A stretch of 15,715 bases of DNA from Phenylobacterium sp. (GTDB lineage: Bacteria; Pseudomonadota; Alphaproteobacteria; Caulobacterales; Caulobacteraceae): assembly GCA_028290925.1 (NCBI GenBank), contig JAQGIX010000233.1, forward strand, positions 1 through 15,715, in the 5' to 3' direction. Below the pieces are notes generated by a model. It was given only the letters and a program-made list of their open reading frames with translations, had not been told where the DNA came from and did no database searches. Both the position numbers and the translations under genes were made by a program. This document shows, piece after piece, positions 1 through 7,581 of the stretch (position 1 is the stretch's first letter; each line of letters begins with the position of its first letter).

Positions 1-1421
<1,421 letters not shown>

Positions 1422-1428
1422 GGCGCGC

Positions 1429-1436
1429 GTTTTAGG
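1429..1436 (-). promoter_or_regulatory. Possible -10 element of a leaderless mmsA promoter
   Basis: On the minus strand this reads CCTAAAAC, matching 7 of 8 positions of the Caulobacter housekeeping -10 consensus GCTANAWC. A start site about 7 bases downstream would fall on or next to the mmsA ATG at 1421, giving a leaderless mRNA. This fits the lack of a Shine-Dalgarno sequence. The matching -35 (TTGACGS at 10-14 bases upstream) is weak: the best is TAGGCGA. Inference only. Confidence 0.33.
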
Positions 1437-1460
1437 ACTTCGGCGGCCGCTCGCCTAGCG

Positions 1461-1489
1461 CTTGCTCAAGAGTCCGGCGCCTGCGAATC
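1461..1489. promoter_or_regulatory. Paired GANTC (CcrM-type) methylation motifs in the divergent intergenic region
   Basis: The 78-base gap between mmsA and the acyltransferase holds GAGTC at 1470-1474 and GAATC at 1485-1489, 15 bases apart, plus a small inverted repeat CTTG-CT-CAAG at 1461-1470. In Caulobacterales and many other alphaproteobacteria, GANTC is methylated by the cell-cycle methylase CcrM, and methylated sites near -10/-35 recruit GcrA. The pair lies 11 and 26 bases upstream of the acyltransferase ATG, where promoter elements would be expected. The motifs are seen directly; regulation is inferred. Confidence 0.45.
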
Positions 1490-1499
1490 TGCCTGCGCC

Positions 1500-2366
1500 A
1501 TGACGGCCGTTTCGCCCGCCCTCGTCCTGACCGGCCCGCGCGGCCACATTATCGACACCCTGATCGTCGAACGGGCGCCGAAGCTGTCGGCGACGCCGCT
1601 GTGGCCAATGCTGCGGCCGCTGCTCTACGCAATGCTGGATTACGCCAAGGCGCGGCGCATGGCCGACGCCATCGCGCCCCTGCCCGGCCGCGAGGCGCTG
1701 GACTATGTCTCGGACCTGCTGGCCCTGAAGGTCGTGGCTCACGGCCTGGAGCGAATCCCCTGCAGCGGCCGGCTGGTGGTGGTCTGCAACCATCCCACCG
1801 GCATCGCCGACGGGGTCGCGGTCTATGACGCCCTGAAGGCCATCCGGCCGGACATCTGCTTCTACGCCAATTCCGACGCGCATCGGGTCGCCCCGCGCCT
1901 GGAGGAGGTGCTGGTCCCGGTGGAGTGGGTGGCGGCCAAGCGCAGCCGCGAACGCACCCGGCTGACCCTGCAGCGCACGCGCGAGGCGCTGGAGGCCGAG
2001 CGCTGCCTGGTGATCTTTCCTTCCGGCCGGCTGGCGCGGCGCGGGGCCGACGGCCAGCTCTGCGATCCGCCCTGGGCGCCCACCGCCGTGTCGCTGGCCC
2101 GCCGGCAGGGCGCGCCGGTCACGCCGCTGCATGTGGCCGGCCCCTGGTCGGCGCTGTTCCACTTCTTCAACCGCTTCTCGCCGGAGCTGCGCGACGTCAC
2201 CCTGTTCCACGAGCTGCTCAACAAGCAGGGCCGCGAGTTCTCGCTGATCGTCGGGCGGCCGATCCCGCCGCAGGCCCTGGCCGGCGAGGCGGCGGAGGTG
2301 GTGGAGCGGCTGAAGCATCACGTGGAACGCACCCTGCCCCGCGATCCGGACCAGGCTTTCGCATGA
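1500..2366 (+). CDS. PlsC-like lysophospholipid/acyl-group acyltransferase
   Basis: A 288-residue protein with acyltransferase-fold motifs: H98 and D104 in CNHPTGIADG form an HX5D version of the catalytic H-D pair, FPSG at 173-176 matches the acyl-acceptor (FPEG) motif, and VTPLHV at 207-212 matches the last conserved block. The NHP-G--DG form resembles the hemolysin/OlsB-like branch more than classic PlsC (NHxSxxD). The likely reaction moves an acyl chain from acyl-ACP or acyl-CoA to a lysolipid or amine head group at the inner face of the membrane; the acceptor cannot be told. No signal peptide or clear transmembrane segment is seen. ATG at 1500 is chosen because the frame, although open upstream, runs antisense through mmsA there and the only nearby upstream ATG lies within mmsA. 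It heads the tsaE-amgK-murU-addBA run; its stop overlaps the tsaE ATG as ATGA. Confidence 0.85.
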   Translation: MTAVSPALVLTGPRGHIIDTLIVERAPKLSATPLWPMLRPLLYAMLDYAKARRMADAIAPLPGREALDYVSDLLALKVVAHGLERIPCSGRLVVVCNHPTGIADGVAVYDALKAIRPDICFYANSDAHRVAPRLEEVLVPVEWVAAKRSRERTRLTLQRTREALEAERCLVIFPSGRLARRGADGQLCDPPWAPTAVSLARRQGAPVTPLHVAGPWSALFHFFNRFSPELRDVTLFHELLNKQGREFSLIVGRPIPPQALAGEAAEVVERLKHHVERTLPRDPDQAFA

Positions 2367-2812
2367 TCCTTCGAGATGAGGCCGCCACGGCCCGGCTGGG
2401 AGCGGCGATCGCGGCGCACCTTGGACCCGGCGAGGCGGTCTGCCTGACCGGGCCGCTGGGGGCCGGCAAGTCGACGCTGGCGCGCGCCCTGATCCGCGCG
2501 CTCACCACGCTCACCGAGGAGGTCCCCTCGCCCAGCTTCACCCTGGTGCAGTTCTACGAAGGCCCGCGACTGAAGGTCGCCCATTTCGACCTCTATCGGC
2601 TCTCGAACCCGGACGAAGCCTATGAGATCGGTCTGGACGAGGCGCTGGACGAGGGGGCCGCGATCATTGAGTGGCCGGAACGGCTTAGCGGCCGCCTGCC
2701 GGCGGATCGACTCGATGTAGAGATCGGCCTGCTGGAGGCGGGCCGCTCGGTGCGGCTGAGTCCCCATGGCGCCTGGGAGGGACGCGGGCTTGAGTTCGGC
2801 GAAGGATCGTGA
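2363..2812 (+). CDS. tsaE: tRNA t6A37 threonylcarbamoyladenosine biosynthesis ATPase TsaE
   Basis: TsaE is the small ATPase that works with TsaB and TsaD to place threonylcarbamoyl on A37 of ANN-decoding tRNAs, an essential cytosolic modification. The 149-residue product is typical in size. It has the P-loop GPLGAGKS at 30-37, PSPSFTLV at 55-62 (the switch-like segment), HFDLYRL at 74-80 and EWPERL at 103-108, all family hallmarks. The P-loop ends in Ser rather than the usual Thr, which should still bind Mg2+. The C-terminal tail after about residue 130 is poorly conserved and overlaps the next gene. The start ATG overlaps the upstream stop by four bases (ATGA), implying translational coupling. 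The partners tsaB and tsaD are not in this window. Confidence 0.95.
   Translation: MILRDEAATARLGAAIAAHLGPGEAVCLTGPLGAGKSTLARALIRALTTLTEEVPSPSFTLVQFYEGPRLKVAHFDLYRLSNPDEAYEIGLDEALDEGAAIIEWPERLSGRLPADRLDVEIGLLEAGRSVRLSPHGAWEGRGLEFGEGS
2775..2781 (+). promoter_or_regulatory. Ribosome binding site deciding a TTG start for amgK
   Basis: GGGAGGG at 2775-2781 lies 8 bases upstream of the in-frame TTG at 2790-2792. The alternative ATG at 2766 is preceded by CTGAGTCCCC, with no Shine-Dalgarno. The spacing therefore favours TTG, giving a 23-base rather than a 47-base overlap with tsaE. Confidence 0.55.
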
Positions 2813-3887
2813 GGCGCTGAAGCGGGCGTTCCTGGAGGCCGCGGGCTTCGGGTCGGCGGTGCGCGAGCCGATGGGCGGTGACGCCTCGACGCGGCTCTAC
2901 GAGCGCCTGCGCCTGCCGTCGGGCGAGAGCTTCATCTTCATGGACCAGCCGCCGGCCGTGGAGAGCGCCGTCTGCCCGCCGGGCGCCAGCCCCGCCGAGC
3001 GGCTGGCGCTCGGCTACAACGCCGCCTCGCGGCTGGCGGCGGGCTCGGTCGCGGCCTTCGTCGCCGTCGCGGACTACCTGCGGCGCTTGGGCCTCTCCGC
3101 TCCCGAGATCCCGGCCTACGATATTCCCCAGGGCCTCGCGGTCATGGAAGACCTGGGCGATGGCCTGTTCGCGACCCTGATCGGCGAGGGCGCCGCGGCG
3201 ATTCCGCTCTACGAAGCCGCGATCGACGTGCAGGTCGTGCTCCACCGGGAGCGGCCGCCCGAGGTGCTGAGCGCTAAGGGCGCCGCCTGGCCGCTGCTCA
3301 GCTACGACGCGCTCGCGCTCAAGGTCGGGACCGACACCTTCCTGGCCTGGTGGCCGAAGTTCGCTGGCCTGCCGGAGTTCGGGCCCGAGGCGGTCGCCGA
3401 CTGGGACGCGCTCTGGGCGCCGGTCTGGCTGCGCGGCGAGGCCGGCGCCGACGTCTTCACCCACCGCGACTACCACGCCCAGAACCTGCTCTGGCTGCCC
3501 GAGCGGGCGGGGCCCGCCCGCGTCGGCCTGCTGGACTTCCAGGACGCGGTGCGCGGCCATCCCGCCTGGGACCTGACCCACCTGCTGCAAGACGCCCGCC
3601 GCGATGTCGCCCCAGGGCTGGAGGCCGCCATGCTGGACCGCTACCTGGCCGCGCGGCCGGGGATCGACGCCGAGGCCTTCCTCGCCGACTACCGGGCGCT
3701 GGCCGCCGCCAACGCCGCGCGAATCCTCGGCCGGGTGTTCGCCAGGCAGGCGCTGCTCGGCCGGGCGCAGTACAAGGCCTTCATGCCCCGCACCTGGCGC
3801 TACCTGGAACGCGACCTGACCGACCCGGCCCTGGCCGGCCTGAAGGCCTGGTTCGACCGTCACGTGCCGGCCGAGGCCCGCGCATGA
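2790..3887 (+). CDS. amgK: N-acetylmuramate/N-acetylglucosamine anomeric (1-)kinase AmgK, aminoglycoside-phosphotransferase fold
   Basis: Phosphorylates the anomeric hydroxyl of MurNAc (and GlcNAc) released by cell-wall turnover; MurU then makes UDP-MurNAc, bypassing the fosfomycin-sensitive MurA route. From TTG at 2790 the protein is 365 residues. The kinase features are a G-loop-like GGDASTRLYERL (29-40), hinge-like MEDLGDG (119-125), the catalytic loop HRDYHAQN (225-232, Asp227 as base, Asn232 for metal) and LLDFQDAVRG (247-256, replacing DFG). The DFQDAVRG form is characteristic of AmgK rather than drug-modifying APHs, and the murU neighbour supports the call. The alternative ATG at 2766 would add eight residues but lacks a ribosome binding site. 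Its TGA overlaps the murU ATG as ATGA. Antibiotic modification is a less likely alternative. Confidence 0.88.
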   Translation: MSSAKDREALKRAFLEAAGFGSAVREPMGGDASTRLYERLRLPSGESFIFMDQPPAVESAVCPPGASPAERLALGYNAASRLAAGSVAAFVAVADYLRRLGLSAPEIPAYDIPQGLAVMEDLGDGLFATLIGEGAAAIPLYEAAIDVQVVLHRERPPEVLSAKGAAWPLLSYDALALKVGTDTFLAWWPKFAGLPEFGPEAVADWDALWAPVWLRGEAGADVFTHRDYHAQNLLWLPERAGPARVGLLDFQDAVRGHPAWDLTHLLQDARRDVAPGLEAAMLDRYLAARPGIDAEAFLADYRALAAANAARILGRVFARQALLGRAQYKAFMPRTWRYLERDLTDPALAGLKAWFDRHVPAEARA

Positions 3888-4600
3888 GCACGCCCAGGAC
3901 CGCCATGGTCATGGCCGCCGGCCTCGGCACGCGCATGCGGCCGCTGACCGATCATCAGCCCAAGGTGCTGATCGAGGTCGCCGGCCGGCCGCTCATCGAT
4001 TACGCCATCGAGCCCCTGGTGGCGGCCGGCGTCGAGCGTATCGTGGTCAATGTCCATGCCTTCGCCGAAGAGGTGGAGGCGCACCTGAGGCGCCGCAAAG
4101 ATGCGGAGTTTCTGATCTCCGACGAGCGCGGCGCCCTGATGGAGACCGGCGGCGGGATCAAGCATGCCCGCGCCCTCCTGGGCGAGGACCCGATCTTCGT
4201 CTGCAACAGCGACTACATCTGGATAAAGCCGGGCCTGCCGGCGCTGGAGGAGCTGGCGCGGGACTGGGATCCCAACCGCATGGACGTGCTGGTCGTCGTG
4301 ATCCCAAAGGCGCGAACTCTAGGCTTCGATACGCCGGGCGATTTCTTCCAGGACGAGGCAGGACGTCTGACCCATCGCGGCAGTCACGCCGCAGCGCCCC
4401 TGCACACCTTCGGGATCGAGATCCTCGATCCGCGGCCAGTCTATGCCGACCCACGCGACAAGTTCAGCCTGCGCGACATCTGGTTCGCCTCCGCCGACCG
4501 GGGCCGGCTCTTCGGCCTGCAGCTCGCCGGGCTGTGGATGCAGGTGGGCGACCCCGCCGCCCGCGATGAGGCCGAGGCGAGGCTCAGGGAGCTGACGTGA
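3884..4600 (+). CDS. murU: N-acetylmuramate-1-phosphate uridylyltransferase MurU
   Basis: Transfers UMP from UTP to MurNAc-1-phosphate, giving UDP-MurNAc for peptidoglycan recycling. The 238-residue protein is a compact nucleotidyltransferase: signature AAGLGTRMRPLTDHQPK at 11-27, dimetal/nucleotide-site VCNSDYIW at 107-113, TGGGIKHA at 88-95, GDFF at 152-155, and WMQVGDP at 218-224 near the end. It lacks the left-handed beta-helix or C-terminal extension of GlmU and GlmM-type enzymes, fitting the short MurU class. Directly following amgK makes the recycling role much more likely than glucose-1-P or mannose-1-P nucleotidyl transfer. The start ATG overlaps the amgK stop (ATGA) and the stop overlaps the addB GTG (GTGA). 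Confidence 0.9.
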   Translation: MSTPRTAMVMAAGLGTRMRPLTDHQPKVLIEVAGRPLIDYAIEPLVAAGVERIVVNVHAFAEEVEAHLRRRKDAEFLISDERGALMETGGGIKHARALLGEDPIFVCNSDYIWIKPGLPALEELARDWDPNRMDVLVVVIPKARTLGFDTPGDFFQDEAGRLTHRGSHAAAPLHTFGIEILDPRPVYADPRDKFSLRDIWFASADRGRLFGLQLAGLWMQVGDPAARDEAEARLRELT

Positions 4601-7581
4601 GCACCCCGGGCTTCCTCGATCGGCCCGCGCCCCGCTGGTTCAATATCCCGGCGCACCGCCCCTTCGTGCAGGACCTGGCCCGCGGCCTGCACGAGGCGCT
4701 CGCCCTGCTCGGGCCTGAGGCGCTGTCGCAGGCCACGATCCTGACGCCCACCCGCAGAGGCGCCCGGGCCTTGGCCGACGCCTTCGTGACCGCCGCCGAG
4801 GGCCGCGCAATCCTGCCGCCGCAGATGCGGCCGCTGGGCGATCTGGACGAGGGCGAACCGCCCTTCGAGCCCGGCGACCTGGCGCTGGACCTTCCCACCG
4901 CCATCGATCCCCTGACCCGCCGCTTCGAGCTGACCCGGCTGGTGGCGGCGCAATGGCGCCTGCTGCCCGGGCGCGAGCTCACCGCCTCGGCGGCCCTGGA
5001 GTTGGCCGACGCGCTCGGCGGCTTCTTCGATTCAGCCCAGATCGAGGAGGTCGACCTGGCCGGCAAGCTGGAGGCCCTGGTGGCCGGCGACCTCGCCGAG
5101 CACTGGCAGGTCAGCCGCGACTTCTTAGAAGCGGCCATCGCCGCGTGGCCGGCGAGGCTCGACAAGATGGGCCTGGCCGACGTCAGCGCCCGCCGCGTCG
5201 CCCTGCTGCGCCGCCTGGCCGAAGCCTGGACGGACCACCCGCCGCCGGGCGTGCTGATCGCCGCCGGCTCCACCGGCACCGCGCCCGCGACACGCGACCT
5301 GCTGATCGCCATCGCCGCCGCGCCGCAGGGCTGCGTGGTGCTGCCGGGCCTCGACGAAGGCCTCGCCGACAAGGCCTGGGCCAAGGTCGACGTGCAGCAT
5401 CCGCAAGGCGCGCTGAAGCGGCTGCTCGACCACGCCGGCGTCGCCAAGGCCGAGGTGGCCACCTGGCCCGCCTCGCTGAAAGCCGAGAGCCGCGGCCGCT
5501 GGCGCCGACGGGTCGTCAACGAGGCCCTGCGCCCGGCGGAAGAGACCGCCGACTGGCTGAGCGTGATCGCCGAGCTGCGCCGCGAGGGGGCGACGGAAGG
5601 CGTCGATCCGATCGCCGAGGGCCTCGCCGGCCTCTCCCTGGTCAGCGCCCGCACCGAGGAGGAGGCCGCCACCGCCGCCGCCCTGCTGCTCCGCGAAGCC
5701 CTTGAGACGCCGCAGATCACCGCCGCCCTGGTCACCCCCGACCAGGCGCTCGCCCGCCGCGTCACCGCCAAGCTCGCCCGCTGGGGCGTGGTCCCGGACT
5801 CATCGGCCGGCGAGGCGCTGGCCGGCGAGCGCTGCGGCGTGCTGGCCGCCCTCCTCGCCCGCGCCGCGGTCGACCCGCTCGATCCGGTGACCCTGCTGGC
5901 CCTGGTGAAGCATCCCTATGGCCGGCTGGGAACCGACGCCGCGGCGGCGCGGCTCGAACGGCAAGGCCTGCGCGGCCCGCGGCCCCGGTCGTGGGACGAG
6001 CTCAAGGCGCGATCGAAGGACGCCGAGGCCCAGGATCTCGCCCGCCAGCTGGAAGGCGTCATCGCCGCCCTCGCCTGGCCCGCCGAAACCGAGGCCCCGG
6101 CGAACGCCGCCCGCCGCCTGGCCGCCGCCATGGAAGCCGTCGCCGCCGACCCGGCGGGCCACACCGGCGATCTCTGGGCCGGCCACGGCGGCGAGGCCAT
6201 GGCCCGGCTGCTCGCCGCCCTGATCGCCGACCAGGGCCTGCCGCCCACCACGCCGCGCGGCTTCGCCGACCTGCTGGAGCGGCTGATGGCCGGCGAGACG
6301 GTGCGCTCCGGCGGGGCCACCCATCCGCGCCTGCGCATCCTGGGAGCCATCGAGGCGCGGCTGGTGCGCGCCGACCGGCTGGTCGTCGCCGGGCTGGAGG
6401 AGGGCGTCTGGCCCCGCGCCGCGCCGCTCGATCCCTTCCTGTCGCGGCCCATGCGCCACGCGCTGGGCCTGCCCTCGCCCGAGCGCCGCATCGGGCTGTC
6501 GGCCCACGACTTCGCCCAGGCCGCCTGCGCGCCGGAGGTCATCCTCCTGCACACCGAGCGCCGCGAGGGCGGGCCCTCCGTGAAGTCCCGCTGGCTCTGG
6601 CGGCTCGAGACGCTGGCCGCCGGCGCGCAGGTGACGATCCCCGGCCGCCCCGATCTGCTCGCCTGGGCCCGCGGCCTCGACGCGCCGGGCGAATATAAGC
6701 CCGCCGGCCGCCCGGCCCCGGTCCCGCCCGTGGCCCACCGCCCCCGCGAGCTGGCCGTCACCCGCATCGAATCCCTTACCCGCGATCCCTACGCCGTCTG
6801 GGCGCGCGACATCCTGCGGCTCTACCCGGCCAACCGGCCGGACGAGGCCGCCGACGCCCGCGCCCGCGGCACCGCCATCCACCGGGCCTTCGAGCGGCTG
6901 GCCGAGCGCTTCCCCGCCGAAATCCCCGACGACGCGGCCGCCGTGTTCGAGCGGCTCTACATCGAAGCCCTGGAAGAGGCCGGCCTGCCGCACGAGGCCC
7001 TGGCCCGCGAACAGGCCCTGGCCCGCGAGGCCGCGCAATGGGTCGCCGCCCTGGAGCGCGAGCGCCGCGCCGATGGCCGCGCCGTCCACGTGGAGCTGAA
7101 GGGCGAGCTCAGCTTCCCCGCCCCGGCCGGATCCTTCAAGCTCACCGCGCGGGCCGACCGCATCGAGGCCACGCCCGACGGCTTCGGCCACATCCTCGAT
7201 TACAAGACCGGCACGGCGCCCTCGAAGAAGGAGGTCGCCACCGGCTTCTCGCCGCAGCTGACGCTCACCGCCGCGATCCTGGCCGCCGGCGGTTTCGCAG
7301 AGCTCGGCAAGCTCGCCCCCGGCGACCTGACCTATCTCGAGATCACCGGCCGCAAGCCGGCCGGCAAGGTCGAGACCCGCGCCGTCGCCGGCGACGAGAG
7401 CGCCGAGGCCGCAGTGCGCGCCCTCGAGGGCCTCAAGGCCCTGATCGAGCGCTACGACGCGCCGACGCAATCCTATCCCTCGCGCATCGCCCCGCAGTTC
7501 GTGAAGGCGCGCGTCTCCGACTACGATCACCTGGCGCGGGTCTTCGAATGGTCCACAAGCGGCGAGGAGGGCGAGGAATGA
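4597..7581 (+). CDS. addB: Double-strand-break repair protein AddB (alphaproteobacterial type)
   Basis: Second subunit of the AddAB helicase-nuclease, which resects broken DNA ends and prepares 3' single strands for RecA. The 994-residue product starts RWFNIPAHRPF, has an ILTPTRRGARAL block at 48-59, and ends in a RecB-family nuclease: RGTAIH (His762), ARADRIE (Asp854) and ILDYKTG (Asp868, Lys870). No Walker A motif is seen in the N-terminal helicase-like part. I find none of the clustered cysteines that hold the 4Fe-4S cluster in Bacillus-type AddB; the tail after the nuclease ends without cysteine. GTG at 4597 is chosen: AGGGAG at 4586-4591 lies 5 bases upstream and the GTGA overlap with the murU stop is typical of this operon. 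The stop overlaps addA as ATGA, fitting 1:1 synthesis of the two subunits. Confidence 0.95.
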   Translation: MSTPGFLDRPAPRWFNIPAHRPFVQDLARGLHEALALLGPEALSQATILTPTRRGARALADAFVTAAEGRAILPPQMRPLGDLDEGEPPFEPGDLALDLPTAIDPLTRRFELTRLVAAQWRLLPGRELTASAALELADALGGFFDSAQIEEVDLAGKLEALVAGDLAEHWQVSRDFLEAAIAAWPARLDKMGLADVSARRVALLRRLAEAWTDHPPPGVLIAAGSTGTAPATRDLLIAIAAAPQGCVVLPGLDEGLADKAWAKVDVQHPQGALKRLLDHAGVAKAEVATWPASLKAESRGRWRRRVVNEALRPAEETADWLSVIAELRREGATEGVDPIAEGLAGLSLVSARTEEEAATAAALLLREALETPQITAALVTPDQALARRVTAKLARWGVVPDSSAGEALAGERCGVLAALLARAAVDPLDPVTLLALVKHPYGRLGTDAAAARLERQGLRGPRPRSWDELKARSKDAEAQDLARQLEGVIAALAWPAETEAPANAARRLAAAMEAVAADPAGHTGDLWAGHGGEAMARLLAALIADQGLPPTTPRGFADLLERLMAGETVRSGGATHPRLRILGAIEARLVRADRLVVAGLEEGVWPRAAPLDPFLSRPMRHALGLPSPERRIGLSAHDFAQAACAPEVILLHTERREGGPSVKSRWLWRLETLAAGAQVTIPGRPDLLAWARGLDAPGEYKPAGRPAPVPPVAHRPRELAVTRIESLTRDPYAVWARDILRLYPANRPDEAADARARGTAIHRAFERLAERFPAEIPDDAAAVFERLYIEALEEAGLPHEALAREQALAREAAQWVAALERERRADGRAVHVELKGELSFPAPAGSFKLTARADRIEATPDGFGHILDYKTGTAPSKKEVATGFSPQLTLTAAILAAGGFAELGKLAPGDLTYLEITGRKPAGKVETRAVAGDESAEAAVRALEGLKALIERYDAPTQSYPSRIAPQFVKARVSDYDHLARVFEWSTSGEEGEE

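Noticed and set aside
1461..1489. A full -35/-10 promoter for the acyltransferase (TTGCTC with a box near 1483-1489)
   Set aside because: The -35 is only partly matched and the -10 region GCGAATCT fits the consensus poorly. The GANTC motifs were kept, but no promoter was called.
2790..3887. amgK as an antibiotic-resistance aminoglycoside phosphotransferase
   Set aside because: The fold is shared, but the DFQDAVRG motif and the adjacent murU point to amino-sugar recycling.
5800..7530. A 576-codon antisense open frame over addB
   Set aside because: Same low-information composition as other shadow frames; the sense strand encodes the AddB nuclease.
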